A stretch of DNA of 61,912 nt from an uncultured Lachnospiraceae bacterium (GCA_902760415.1 CACWGK010000012.1:1-61912); one strand, 5' to 3'; counted from the first letter of the stretch, positions 26,248-35,234 are shown. Notes: generated by a model from the letters alone, not told the origin. Numbers and translations: made by a program.

Positions 26248-28056
26248 TTGAAAGCAATAAAAACTATTCTAAAAGAAGTTCAGGAGTTTAAGACAGCATC
26301 GCTGCTTACTCCATTTTTTATGATTCTCGAGGTTATATTCGAGACACTTATACCTATAGTTATGGGTATGATCATAGATATGTCTGATGGCCAGGCAGGA
26401 GCGGCTGCAGAAGCGGTTACGGAGGCTATATCTGAAGATTCCATCGATATGCAGCATATACTTATGTACGGCGGTATTATGATACTTCTTGCACTAGGTT
26501 CTCTATTCGCAGGTGTCATGGGCGGAAAGTATGGTGCACTTGCGTCAGCTGGACTTGCTAAGAATCTTCGTCGTGATATGTATGCTCATATTCAGGATTT
26601 TTCATTTGCAAATATAGATAGATTCTCATCTGCCAGCCTTGTTACAAGACTTACAACAGATGTAACTAATATTCAGAATGCTTATCAGATGTCTCTTAGA
26701 ATGATGACTAGAGCACCTATCAATCTGATTGTTGCGATGGTTGCGGCTATGATGATCAGTCCAAGAGTTTCTGTGGTTTATCTTGGTGCGGTTATCTTCC
26801 TTTCAATAGTTGGAGGAACACTCGTTTCAAGAGTTACTAAGTACTTTACAGAAGCATTTCCTAAGTATGATGAAATGAATGAAAGCGTACAGGAAAATGT
26901 ATCGGCTATCCGTGTTGTAAAAGGATTCGTTCGTGAAGATTACGAGACAAAGCGTTTCAAGAAGGCGAGTGGTATGATCTATCAGCTCTTTAAGAAGGCT
27001 GAATGCATCATGGCACTTACTATGCCTCTTATGCAGTCTACCATCTATTTCTGTATATTGATGGTAAGCTGGGTTGGTGCAAAGCTTATAGTTAATGGCC
27101 TTGGAACAACAGGAGCTCTTACAACTGGTAATCTTTCTACGCTTCTTGCATATTGTATGCAGATTCTTATGAGTCTTATGATGCTCACTATGGTTATCGT
27201 TATGATTACTATGTCTGCTGCCAGCGCGAAGCGTGTGGCTGAAGTTTTAGATGAAGATAGTACTCTGAAGAATCCTGAAGAACCAATCCTTGAGGTTAAG
27301 GATGGAAGCATAGATTTTAAGGATGTTACATTTAGATACGACGAAAACTCAGAGGCTCCTGTTCTTGATGATATAAATCTTCATATTGAGTCTGGTCAGA
27401 CTATAGGTATAATCGGTGGAACTGGTAGTTCGAAGACTAGTCTTGTTAATCTGATCAGCCGTCTCTATGATGTGTCTGATGGTTCAGTTTCGGTAGGTGG
27501 ATATGATGTACGTGAATACGATATGGAAGTTCTTCGTAATAACGTAGCCGTTGTTCTTCAGAAAAATGTCCTCTTCTCCGGAACTATATATGAGAACCTT
27601 CGTTGGGGTAACAAAGAGGCTACAGATGAGGAATGTCAGGAGGCTGCAAGACTCGCCTCAGCTGATGACTTTATTGAAAGTTTCCCTGATGGTTACAATA
27701 CAAAGATTGAACAGGGAGGATCAAATGTATCTGGTGGACAGAAGCAGCGTATATGTATTGCGCGTGCTCTTCTGAAGAAACCTAAGATCCTTATACTTGA
27801 TGACTCAACCAGTGCTGTAGATACAGCAACGGATGCTCGTATAAGAGAGTCATTTAAGAAGTATATTCCTGAAACTACAAAACTGATAATTGCTCAGCGT
27901 ATATCCAGTGTAATGGATGCTGATAAGATAATAGTTATGGAAGCCGGCCGTATAAATGGCTTTGGAAGTCACGAAGAACTGTTGGCAACAAATGAAATCT
28001 ATCGCGATGTCTATGAATCGCAGCAGGGCGGTAGTGGCGATTTTGATAAAGAATAG
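26248..28056 (+). CDS. ABC exporter half-transporter, degenerate-site subunit
   Basis: 602 aa: six TM helices (residues 1-330) and an ATPase domain. The P-loop reads GGTGSSKTSL, with Ser where the usual sequence has Gly before Lys. The signature is NVSGGQKQR. Walker B ends LDDSTSAVD, with Asp in place of the catalytic Glu. This is the pattern of the non-hydrolysing subunit in heterodimeric exporters (TM287/288, BmrCD type). The start is TTG with GAGAGGTTAGG upstream. The partner subunit begins 12 bases downstream. Confidence 0.9.
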   Translation: MKAIKTILKEVQEFKTASLLTPFFMILEVIFETLIPIVMGMIIDMSDGQAGAAAEAVTEAISEDSIDMQHILMYGGIMILLALGSLFAGVMGGKYGALASAGLAKNLRRDMYAHIQDFSFANIDRFSSASLVTRLTTDVTNIQNAYQMSLRMMTRAPINLIVAMVAAMMISPRVSVVYLGAVIFLSIVGGTLVSRVTKYFTEAFPKYDEMNESVQENVSAIRVVKGFVREDYETKRFKKASGMIYQLFKKAECIMALTMPLMQSTIYFCILMVSWVGAKLIVNGLGTTGALTTGNLSTLLAYCMQILMSLMMLTMVIVMITMSAASAKRVAEVLDEDSTLKNPEEPILEVKDGSIDFKDVTFRYDENSEAPVLDDINLHIESGQTIGIIGGTGSSKTSLVNLISRLYDVSDGSVSVGGYDVREYDMEVLRNNVAVVLQKNVLFSGTIYENLRWGNKEATDEECQEAARLASADDFIESFPDGYNTKIEQGGSNVSGGQKQRICIARALLKKPKILILDDSTSAVDTATDARIRESFKKYIPETTKLIIAQRISSVMDADKIIVMEAGRINGFGSHEELLATNEIYRDVYESQQGGSGDFDKE

Positions 28057-28067
28057 GAGAGATAAGT

Positions 28068-30020
28068 ATGGCAGCTCCAAGAGGTCCGAAGGGACGAACT
28101 CCAAGAGGCATGAAGCCTGCGGTTGAAAATCCAGGCTTGGTTATGAAACGCCTGATGAGTTATGTGTTTGAAAATTACGGTGTTCAACTGATTCTTGTTT
28201 TTGTGCTCATTTTAGTGAGCGTTTTAGCGAATCTTCAAGGAACCATGTTTATGAAGGTTCTGATTGATCAGTATATTGAACCGATGATTAAGACTGTAGA
28301 GAATGGCGGAACGCCTAGCTTTACGCCGCTTATGTATGCAATCCTTAAGACAGCAGGCTTCTATGCGATAGGTGTTGCATCAACGTATGCATACAACAGA
28401 ATTATGGTAAATGTATCACAGGGAACCCTGCGCCGAATCCGTGACAGCTTGTTTGAACACATGCAGTCACTTCCTATAAGTTACTTTGATACACATACCC
28501 ACGGCGATATCATGTCGGTATATACAAATGACGTAGATACTCTTCGTCAGGTTGTAAGCCAGAGCTTACCTTCACTGATTCAGAGTGCACTTACTGTCGT
28601 AGGTGTTATAGTTTGTATGATAATTCGAAATGTACCACTTACCATCGTATCATTTTTAATGGTTGGATTCATGCTGATGGTAACAGTTGGACTCTCAAAG
28701 AAGAGTGGTGAGTATTTCGTAAAGCAGCAGAAGAATCTCGGACGCGAGAATGGATATATAGAAGAAATGATAACTGGCCAGAAGGTTGTCAAAGTATTCT
28801 GCCATGAGAAGGAAAGCGTCGATGAGTTTAATAAGTTAAATGAAGAACTCTTCGATAGTGCATATAAGGCAAATAAGTATGCAAATATCCTGATGCCATC
28901 AGTTGCTCAGATAGGTAACTTGAGCTATGTAATCTGTACTGTTGTAGGAGCTTTCCTGATTCTTACACAGTTTGGAGTTAAGGGGGCTGCATTTACAGGC
29001 ATTGCTCCACTTACTATAGGTGGACTCGTATCATTTCTTACCTTCAACAAGGGTTTCAATATGCCAATCAATCAGGTGTCTATGCAGTTTAACTCCATTA
29101 TTATGGCACTTGCTGGTGCGGACAGAGTATTCAAGCTTCTGGATGAAAAGCCAGAGGATGATGATGGCTATGTAACTCTTGTTAATGCTAAGGAAGATGC
29201 TGATGGTAATCTTACTGAGACTACAGAGAGAACCGGTGTTTGGGCTTGGAAGCATCAGCACCAGGCCGATGGAAGTATCACATATCAGAGACTTGAAGGT
29301 GCTATCTTCATGGATGATGTCGACTTCGGTTATGTTCCTGAGAAGACGGTGCTGCATAATGTTTCACTTGATGCAAAGCCTGGACAGAAGATTGCATTCG
29401 TTGGTTCGACTGGAGCGGGCAAGACAACTATTACCAATCTTATAAATCGTTTCTACGATATTCAGGATGGTAAGATAAGATTTGATAATATAAATGTAAA
29501 TAAGATAAAGAAGGGGGATCTAAGACGTTCCCTGGGACTTGTTCTTCAGGAGACACACCTCTTCACTACAACGGTTATGGAGAATATCCGTTATGGTCGT
29601 CTGGATGCGACAGATGAAGAATGTATCGCTGCAGCAAAGCTTGCTAATGCGGATCATTTCATTCGCCAGCTGCCAGATGGTTACAATACTATGCTGACTG
29701 GCGATGGTGGTAACCTGAGTCAGGGACAGAGACAGCTGCTTGCCATAGCCCGCGCCGCTGTTGCTGATCCGCCGGCACTTATTCTGGATGAGGCTACATC
29801 TTCAATTGATACTCGTACTGAGCGTGAGGTTCAGGAAGGTATGGATAAGCTGATGGCTAACAGAACTACATTTGTTATAGCTCATCGACTTTCGACAGTT
29901 AAGAATAGTGATTGCATCATGGTTCTTGAACAGGGTAGAGTTATAGAGAGTGGAACTCATGATGAGCTTCTTGAGCAGAAGGGTAAGTATTATCAGTTAT
30001 ATACTGGTCTTTCTGCATAA
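28068..30020 (+). CDS. ABC exporter half-transporter, catalytic subunit
   Basis: 650 aa: a basic N-terminal tail (PRGPKGRTPRGMK), six TM helices to about residue 345, then an ATPase domain with intact P-loop GSTGAGKTT, signature NLSQGQRQ and Walker B LILDEATSSID with the catalytic Glu. About 40 extra residues (about 365-405) separate the membrane and ATPase parts. Together with the previous gene it forms a heterodimeric multidrug or lipid/peptide exporter. Convergent with the DtxR-type gene across a bidirectional terminator. Confidence 0.92.
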   Translation: MAAPRGPKGRTPRGMKPAVENPGLVMKRLMSYVFENYGVQLILVFVLILVSVLANLQGTMFMKVLIDQYIEPMIKTVENGGTPSFTPLMYAILKTAGFYAIGVASTYAYNRIMVNVSQGTLRRIRDSLFEHMQSLPISYFDTHTHGDIMSVYTNDVDTLRQVVSQSLPSLIQSALTVVGVIVCMIIRNVPLTIVSFLMVGFMLMVTVGLSKKSGEYFVKQQKNLGRENGYIEEMITGQKVVKVFCHEKESVDEFNKLNEELFDSAYKANKYANILMPSVAQIGNLSYVICTVVGAFLILTQFGVKGAAFTGIAPLTIGGLVSFLTFNKGFNMPINQVSMQFNSIIMALAGADRVFKLLDEKPEDDDGYVTLVNAKEDADGNLTETTERTGVWAWKHQHQADGSITYQRLEGAIFMDDVDFGYVPEKTVLHNVSLDAKPGQKIAFVGSTGAGKTTITNLINRFYDIQDGKIRFDNINVNKIKKGDLRRSLGLVLQETHLFTTTVMENIRYGRLDATDEECIAAAKLANADHFIRQLPDGYNTMLTGDGGNLSQGQRQLLAIARAAVADPPALILDEATSSIDTRTEREVQEGMDKLMANRTTFVIAHRLSTVKNSDCIMVLEQGRVIESGTHDELLEQKGKYYQLYTGLSA

Positions 30021-30035
30021 GCTAATTACTTAGAT

Positions 30036-30091
30036 AAAAAAATCCGCCAACCCTTGAAGATTTACTTCAGTGGTTGGCGGTTAATTTTTTT
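30036..30091. terminator. Bidirectional terminator between the ABC operon and the DtxR-type gene
   Basis: Stem CCGCCAAC (30044-30051) with GTTGGCGG (30073-30080), with an inner TTGAAG/CTTCAG extension. A T-run follows on the right and an A-run precedes on the left, serving both convergent genes. Confidence 0.92.
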
Positions 30092-30470
30092 ATTCAAAAG
30101 CTAAACCTTTATCTTTGATGTACTTGCATACAGCATCAAATGTTTCAGGGCTGAGGTCATGTTCTATCTTACATGCATCTTCAGCGGCTATATCTTCTGG
30201 AACACCAAGATATTTAAATAAATTAGTTAATACCTTGTGTCTAGTGTATATTTTCTGAGCAATTTCCATTCCGGAATCTGTGAGAGATATCATACCATCT
30301 TCATTAAATGATATATATCCATTTTCTCTAAGCCTCTTTGTTGCGTAACTTACGCTTGGTTTTGATACCCCCAACTGGTTAGCGACGTCTATAGAACGAA
30401 CGTAACCTTTCTTTTCTTTAATCATTAGTATTGCCTCAAGGTAATCTTCGGCAGACTGGTGAATCTCCAT
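30090..30470 (-). CDS. DtxR/MntR-family metal-dependent repressor
   Basis: 126 aa, the short form without an SH3-like domain. Winged helix-turn-helix VANQLGVSKPSVSYATKRL at about residues 28-46, then the dimerisation and metal-binding domain. Metal ligands look mixed: Asp9 and Glu12 in AEDYLEAI, as in MntR, with CKIEH near residue 100, resembling the Cys-x-x-Glu-His of DtxR. So iron or manganese cannot be decided from sequence. AGGGAGG lies upstream of the start. The divergent neighbour is a FeoB-associated protein, which favours iron. GTTA-N8-TAAC sites in both promoters suggest autoregulation. Confidence 0.88.
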   Translation of the reverse strand: MEIHQSAEDYLEAILMIKEKKGYVRSIDVANQLGVSKPSVSYATKRLRENGYISFNEDGMISLTDSGMEIAQKIYTRHKVLTNLFKYLGVPEDIAAEDACKIEHDLSPETFDAVCKYIKDKGLAFE

Positions 30471-30500
30471 AGTATGTGTATAACCTCCCTGAAAATCTGT

Positions 30501-30530
30501 TAAATGATGTTAAACATTCTTAAACAATGT
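30501..30530. promoter_or_regulatory. Three 10-bp-phased TAAA repeats in the DtxR-type gene leader
   Basis: TAAA starts at 30501, 30511 and 30521, each in a related 10-mer (TAAATGATGT, TAAACATTCT, TAAACAATGT). They lie in the 5' untranslated part of the minus-strand gene. Helical phasing suggests protein binding or bent DNA. Confidence 0.4.
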
Positions 30531-30545
30531 CATAAAACTTAATCT

Positions 30546-30574
30546 ATGTTAGCATAATTTAACCATGAATGCAA
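30546..30574 (-). promoter_or_regulatory. Promoter and candidate operator of the DtxR-type gene
   Basis: Minus strand TTGCAT (30574-30569), a 17-bp spacer and TAACAT (30551-30546). A 16-bp element GTTA-N8-TAAC at 30548-30563 covers the -10 and part of the spacer. Confidence 0.55.
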
Positions 30575-30616
30575 GATTTTATTGCTTAAACCTCTTTTTT
30601 CTTGGCAGCCTTTCGG

Positions 30617-30670
30617 TTGACATCAAATGAACTGGCGTGTATCATACACTTATAGTTAAACTTATCTAAC
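30617..30670 (+). promoter_or_regulatory. Promoter and candidate operator of the FeoB-associated gene
   Basis: TTGACA at 30617-30622, a 17-bp spacer and TATCAT at 30640-30645. A second GTTA-N8-TAAC element lies at 30655-30670, just downstream of the expected start of transcription, where a bound repressor would block it. Confidence 0.65.
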
Positions 30671-30684
30671 CGGGAGACTTTTAT

Positions 30685-30909
30685 ATGAATATTCCAACAA
30701 TAATTGCATTTTTGGTTGTTGCTATCCTTTTTGTGTTAGCGGCTCTTTATCTCTATAAAAATGGAACGTGTGGCGGATGTCCGGATCATGGCTCATGTTC
30801 GGGGCATTGCGATAGCAAGAAGAGGCTTAAGGTCTTTAAGTCATCTCCTGATTATAAAGAAAAAAGTGATATGATTGATGAGATAATAAAAAAGCATAAA
30901 AAGATATGA
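30685..30909 (+). CDS. FeoB-associated Cys-rich membrane protein
   Basis: 74 aa. One TM helix at about residues 5-24 followed by a Cys cluster CGGCPDHGSC ... C (Cys29, 32, 38, 42) and a basic tail. This matches the small FeoB-associated Cys-rich family usually encoded beside feoB, where it is thought to aid ferrous iron transport. No feoA or feoB is present in this window. It is instead divergent from a DtxR-type repressor and has a strong promoter with a putative operator. GGGAG precedes the ATG. Confidence 0.82.
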   Translation: MNIPTIIAFLVVAILFVLAALYLYKNGTCGGCPDHGSCSGHCDSKKRLKVFKSSPDYKEKSDMIDEIIKKHKKI

Positions 30910-31002
30910 AAAAAGGCTCAGAAATGTTATAATCATGGTGTATGGGTTTTCCTGTAAAGGAAGTAAGATTGGGGAATATAAAAAGTCGGGAGGCTACATA
31001 TA

Positions 31003-32247
31003 TTGGAGAAGAAGTTTACGAATATGAGGGATATGGCAGCCTGCTATGCTAATGCGATGAACCTGCTCAGACCAGAAACTGAGAAGCTTCATCAAAGAGT
31101 GGCCTATCTTGCTTATAATATAGCAAATGAGATGGACTACAGTGAATCAGATAAGAAGGAACTTCTATATGCGAGTCTTTTTTATGATGTAGGTGTTGGA
31201 ATGATGCCTGAGAAGACTTCTGATCAGGAAAGATATTACTTTAAGGATGTTGCTACTACTGGCCTGGGAATAATAGGTGATGTTCAGAGACTGAAGGTAG
31301 TATGCGAAGTCCTTCGTATCGTTGATCCAGAGACTGAAACGGACGAGAGCGTATACGGATTTGATAAATATAAAGATTTTGCTGAGATAATTGATATATC
31401 AGATAGAGTGGCAGCTATGCTGGATCCGCGGGATGCGGCCCTCAATCAGGTTGAAGATATATGTGATACAATCTCAGATCTCGCTGGGGAGTCTGTGAGC
31501 TCACAGATTGTAGAGGCTTTCCTTAGATTTGCTGAGAAGGAATATGTCTGGATGGAGGTTCTTCATCAGCCAGAAATCTTCCTTAACTACATTTCTGATG
31601 AAAAGACTGTTACGTTGGATGACTGTATAGAACTTGCTCGATTCATGTCGCGTATCATAGACTTCAGAAGTTCATACACGGCTATGCACTCTTCGGGCGT
31701 TGCGGCTACTGCGGTACGACTCGCTGAGATCATGGGTATGTCTGAAGATGAGTGCAAGATGATGATGATTGCTGGCTATCTTCATGATATTGGAAAGCTC
31801 AAGGTTCCAAAGTCTGTTCTTGAGAAAAATGATAAGCTGACCGATGAGGAGTTTAATATCGTAAAGGAGTATGCATATTATACTCACCTTCTTCTTAAGA
31901 ACGTTGAGGGATTTGGACAGATAGGTAAGTGGGCTTCGCTTCATCATGAGAAGTTAAATGGATATGGTTATCCATTCAGACTTAAAGCTGATGATATTCC
32001 TATGGGTGCAAGAATTATAGCCATAGCTGATATCTTCTCAGCTGTTGCCGAGATTAGATCTTACCGTGCTGGTATGTCCAAGGAAGAAGTAATAAAGACT
32101 CTTACTGACTATGTTGAGACGGGAGCTATGTCAGGATATATCGTAGAGCTGCTTATTAATAACTACGACAATATCTATAGCATCCGTGATGCAGAGGTTC
32201 GTAGAGAGGGAGCTCGTTACTTTGCTTCTTCTGTAGATGTAGATTAA
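31003..32247 (+). CDS. HD-GYP domain protein (putative c-di-GMP phosphodiesterase)
   Basis: 414 aa, cytoplasmic. The C-terminal half carries an intact HD-GYP domain: HSSGVAATAVRLAE, HDIGKLKVP (about residue 260) and HHEKLNGYGYP (about 315), expected to hydrolyse cyclic di-GMP. The N-terminal half looks like a second, degenerate HD domain (FYDVGVGMMPEK where HDIGK would be, and no GYP). The start is TTG, chosen because CGGGAGG lies nine bases upstream. An extended -10 (TGTTATAAT at 30925-30933) probably drives it. The double-HD layout with a dead first half is known in other Firmicutes. Confidence 0.85.
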   Translation: MEKKFTNMRDMAACYANAMNLLRPETEKLHQRVAYLAYNIANEMDYSESDKKELLYASLFYDVGVGMMPEKTSDQERYYFKDVATTGLGIIGDVQRLKVVCEVLRIVDPETETDESVYGFDKYKDFAEIIDISDRVAAMLDPRDAALNQVEDICDTISDLAGESVSSQIVEAFLRFAEKEYVWMEVLHQPEIFLNYISDEKTVTLDDCIELARFMSRIIDFRSSYTAMHSSGVAATAVRLAEIMGMSEDECKMMMIAGYLHDIGKLKVPKSVLEKNDKLTDEEFNIVKEYAYYTHLLLKNVEGFGQIGKWASLHHEKLNGYGYPFRLKADDIPMGARIIAIADIFSAVAEIRSYRAGMSKEEVIKTLTDYVETGAMSGYIVELLINNYDNIYSIRDAEVRREGARYFASSVDVD

Positions 32248-32256
32248 GTATGACAT

Positions 32257-32292
32257 TGAGTCACTTGCCATTAAAGGTGAGTGACTCATTTT
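32257..32292. repeat. TGAGTCA palindrome, degenerate copy D
   Basis: Arms TGAGTCAC (32257-32264) and GTGACTCA (32281-32288), but the ACGTCSGACGT core is missing and the unit is only 32 bp. Four T follow. It lies just after the HD-GYP stop codon and before an ordinary terminator. Confidence 0.7.
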
Positions 32293-32315
32293 GTATAAAA
32301 TAGAGTGAAATTCCT

Positions 32316-32346
32316 AAAAAGCCACAAAATGTTGTGGCTTTTTTTA
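32316..32346 (+). terminator. Intrinsic terminator after the HD-GYP gene
   Basis: Perfect 12-bp stem AAAAAGCCACAA (32316-32327) with TTGTGGCTTTTT (32332-32343), four-base loop, T-run. Confidence 0.92.
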
Positions 32347-32429
32347 TTATATGATGGTAAAATATCTCTGATTATGTTCTGTAAACTGGATTTGAAGCGT
32401 TTTCAGATCTCTAAAGCGGAGAAATCATA

Positions 32430-33767
32430 GTGAATAAAAAAGTAAGAAACTTTATCTTTATCCTGACTGGCCTAATAATGGTAGGGCTATGTGCTGTGCT
32501 AGGTGAAGGAGGCATAAGTCAGGTAAATAAAAATGAAATAAGAACTGCAGATGCGGCTAGCGTCACTGAAGAGACGGTGGTTGATGACATTTCTACAGAA
32601 GTATCAGAGCAGAGTACGCTTGGCGAGTCCCTGGAGCAGACTCCGGATGAACCGGCTACAAGTACTGATGCAGAGGAAACTGAAGTAGAGGATGTATCAC
32701 CTGAAGATAAGGCTATCATGGATATGATAGATAGCATGACACTTGAAGAAAAGGTTGCTCAGCTATTCATCATTACTCCAGATGCTTTGACTGATAATAC
32801 AGCAGTAACTATGGCTGGAGATATGACTAAGCAGGCTGTCGATGAAACTCCTGTAGGTGGTGTCATTTACATGGGAGATAACCTTCAGTCACCTTCACAG
32901 GTTAAGGAAATGCTATCGAACACCAACGCATATAGCGAGGATCGTATAGGTCTTCCTATGTTCCTCTGTGTTGATGAAGAGGGTGGTAGCGTATCCAGAG
33001 TTGCTGGCAGCGGTCGTTTTAATGTGACAAATGCAGGCAATATGTCTGAGATAGGTGCAAATGGAACTGTCGATGATGCAAAGCAGGTTGGTGTTACTAT
33101 AGGTACATACCTATCAGAACTTGGCTTCAATATCGATTTTGCTCCAGTTGCTGATGTGCTTACTAATCCAGAGAATTCTATAGTTAAGTATAGATCATTT
33201 GGTAGTGATGTAGATACAGTATCAAGAATGTCAATTGCAGTAGCTAAGGGACTTGAGTCTAAGGGAATAACTGCTACATATAAGCATTTCCCTGGACATG
33301 GAGCAACTGCTGGGGACACACACCTTGGAGCTGCATTTACCACAAAGACTATAGATGAGTTAAAGGCTGAGGAATTGGTTCCTTTCAAGAATGCAATAGA
33401 TGATGGAGCCAAGCTTATCATGGTATCTCATATATCAGCCCCTAACATCACAGGCCATGATACTCCTGCATCTCTTTCGAAGGAAATGGTAACTGATCTT
33501 CTGCGAGATGATATGGGCTTCGATGGCATCGTTGTTACGGATGCTATGGAAATGGGAGCTATCTCATCTAAGTATAAGTCTGACGAAGCTGCAGTTATGG
33601 CTATTCAGGCTGGAGTAGATATGATACTTATGCCTGAAGATTTTGATTTGGCTTATAAGGGTGTACTTGATGCTGCTAAGTCAGGAGAAATATCTGAGGA
33701 GAGATTAAATGAATCTCTTGTGAGAATCATCAAAGTAAAGCAAGGAATTGCTGGAGAGTCTAACTAG
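32430..33767 (+). CDS. Beta-N-acetylhexosaminidase, glycoside hydrolase family 3
   Basis: 445 aa, NagZ/YbbD-like, likely exported and membrane-anchored (hydrophobic helix at about residues 8-26, then a Thr/Glu-rich linker to about 95). The GH3 domain has VDEEGGSVSRV, the KHFPGHGATAGDTHLG loop carrying the catalytic Asp-His dyad, and VVTDAMEMGAI with the nucleophile Asp. In Gram-positives such enzymes release GlcNAc from peptidoglycan fragments during wall recycling. GTG start with GCGGAGAAA upstream. Lacks the C-terminal domain of YbbD-type enzymes. Confidence 0.92.
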   Translation: MNKKVRNFIFILTGLIMVGLCAVLGEGGISQVNKNEIRTADAASVTEETVVDDISTEVSEQSTLGESLEQTPDEPATSTDAEETEVEDVSPEDKAIMDMIDSMTLEEKVAQLFIITPDALTDNTAVTMAGDMTKQAVDETPVGGVIYMGDNLQSPSQVKEMLSNTNAYSEDRIGLPMFLCVDEEGGSVSRVAGSGRFNVTNAGNMSEIGANGTVDDAKQVGVTIGTYLSELGFNIDFAPVADVLTNPENSIVKYRSFGSDVDTVSRMSIAVAKGLESKGITATYKHFPGHGATAGDTHLGAAFTTKTIDELKAEELVPFKNAIDDGAKLIMVSHISAPNITGHDTPASLSKEMVTDLLRDDMGFDGIVVTDAMEMGAISSKYKSDEAAVMAIQAGVDMILMPEDFDLAYKGVLDAAKSGEISEERLNESLVRIIKVKQGIAGESN

Positions 33768-33779
33768 AGATTATATGAG

Positions 33780-33931
33780 AATCCGATTTGTTTATATGGA
33801 TATCGGATTATAAGAGTATTAAATAAGTGAATGAGGTTAGCATATTTTCGCCGAATCAAGTCTTGCGGTGGGGATATGCTAATTCAAGGTTTATGACATA
33901 AGTTTGTGGACGAGAGGTCCATAGGTCATGA
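33780..33931 (+). ncRNA. Candidate structured leader upstream of the aminotransferase gene
   Basis: Three successive stems in the 192-base gap between two genes: AATCCGAT/ATCGGATT (33780-33787/33802-33809); TTAGCATAT/ATATGCTAA (33837-33845/33874-33882) with a 28-base internal part; and ATGAC/GTCAT (33893-33897/33925-33929) enclosing TGGAC/GTCCA (33907-33911/33917-33921). No T-run follows any of them. I do not recognise a known riboswitch or T-box. A cis-regulatory RNA is possible. Confidence 0.4.
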
Positions 33932-33959
33932 AATATAGTAAGAGAAGAGGCGAATTATA

Positions 33960-35180
33960 TTGCGAAAGTTTGAAAAATCAGTAAAGCTAAATAACGTATG
34001 TTACGACATTAGAGGTCCAGTTATGGACGAAGCAAACCGTATGGCAGCGGCGGGAGAACAGATACTTAAGCTTAATATCGGTAATCCAGCTCCATTTGGC
34101 TTCAAGGCTCCAGATGAACTTATTAAAGATATGTCTGATAATCTGACAAGCACTGAAGGCTACTCGGATTCAAAGGGTATTGTATCTGCACGTCAGGCCA
34201 TACTGGAATATGATAAGTCAAAGAATATTCCAAATGTAGATATCGACGATATATATACTGGAAATGGAGTCAGTGAACTTATCACTCTTTCTATGCAGGG
34301 ACTTCTGGATTATGGTGATGAGATACTCGTGCCAAGTCCTGACTATCCACTCTGGACAGCTTCAGTTACTCTTGCAGGAGGTACCGCAGTTCATTACCTT
34401 TGTGATGAAGCTGCAGGCTGGTATCCAGATGTAAAGGATATCGAGAGGAAAATCACACCTCGTACGAAGGGTATTGTTGTAATCAACCCAAATAATCCTA
34501 CAGGTGCTCTCTACCCAGAAAGTCTACTGAAGGAGATTGTTAAGCTGGCTGAAAGGCATGACCTCATCATATTTGCTGATGAGATATATGACCGTTTGGT
34601 TATGGATGGCAAGGTGCATACCTCAATCGCGAGTCTTGCTCCAGACTGCCTATGCATAACATTTAATGGACTGTCTAAGTCGCATCTTATAGCGGGATAC
34701 CGTGTTGGCTGGATGTCTATATCAGGGGATAAGTCAAATGCAGCTGGATACATCGAGGGAATAAAGCTGCTCTCATCTATGAGACTTTGCTCGAATGTTC
34801 CTGCACAGTCACTTATCGCGCCAGCGCTTAAGATGATGGACGAGACTAAGGCTCTTGTTGCACCGGGCGGCAGGGTTTATGAGCAGCGTGAATGTATAGT
34901 TAATCTGTTAAATGATATTCCAGGCGTTTCAGTTGTTAAGCCGGAAGCTGCATTTTACTGCTTCCCTAAACTGGATATCAAGAGATTCAATATTCATGAC
35001 GACGAGAGATTTGCACTAGATGTGCTTCGTAACAAGAAGATACTCTTTACACATGGCGGAGGCTTCCATTGGGAACAGCCGGATCACTTCCGTATTGTTT
35101 ATCTGCCAGAGAAGAGCGTCCTCATCGAGGCGGCTACACAGCTGAAGGACTTCCTTAAGGATTATCGTCAGGTTGACTAG
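33960..35180 (+). CDS. Class I/II PLP-dependent aminotransferase (AlaT-like)
   Basis: 406 aa. Fold type I aminotransferase closest in pattern to the AlaT/YugH alanine-type group. It has LKLNIGNPAPFGF at the N-terminus, NPNNPTGALY, FADEIYDRLV, the PLP-Lys segment NGLSKSHLIAGYRVGW (about residues 238-253) and a C-terminal FRIVYLP containing the carboxylate-binding Arg. Likely transfers amino groups between alanine or glutamate and 2-oxo acids. The start is TTG with GAAGAGG nine bases upstream. The 190-base region before it carries hairpins that may regulate it. Confidence 0.88.
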   Translation: MRKFEKSVKLNNVCYDIRGPVMDEANRMAAAGEQILKLNIGNPAPFGFKAPDELIKDMSDNLTSTEGYSDSKGIVSARQAILEYDKSKNIPNVDIDDIYTGNGVSELITLSMQGLLDYGDEILVPSPDYPLWTASVTLAGGTAVHYLCDEAAGWYPDVKDIERKITPRTKGIVVINPNNPTGALYPESLLKEIVKLAERHDLIIFADEIYDRLVMDGKVHTSIASLAPDCLCITFNGLSKSHLIAGYRVGWMSISGDKSNAAGYIEGIKLLSSMRLCSNVPAQSLIAPALKMMDETKALVAPGGRVYEQRECIVNLLNDIPGVSVVKPEAAFYCFPKLDIKRFNIHDDERFALDVLRNKKILFTHGGGFHWEQPDHFRIVYLPEKSVLIEAATQLKDFLKDYRQVD

Positions 35181-35234
35181 TGTGTTAGTGAATTAGTTTG
35201 TTAGCTTGTCTAATAGTTTATGTAGGAGAAAAGT

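Noticed and set aside
33780-33931. T-box or known riboswitch before the aminotransferase
   Set aside because: GCGGTGGGG slightly resembles the T-box motif, but the conserved bulge sequence and a following terminator are absent.
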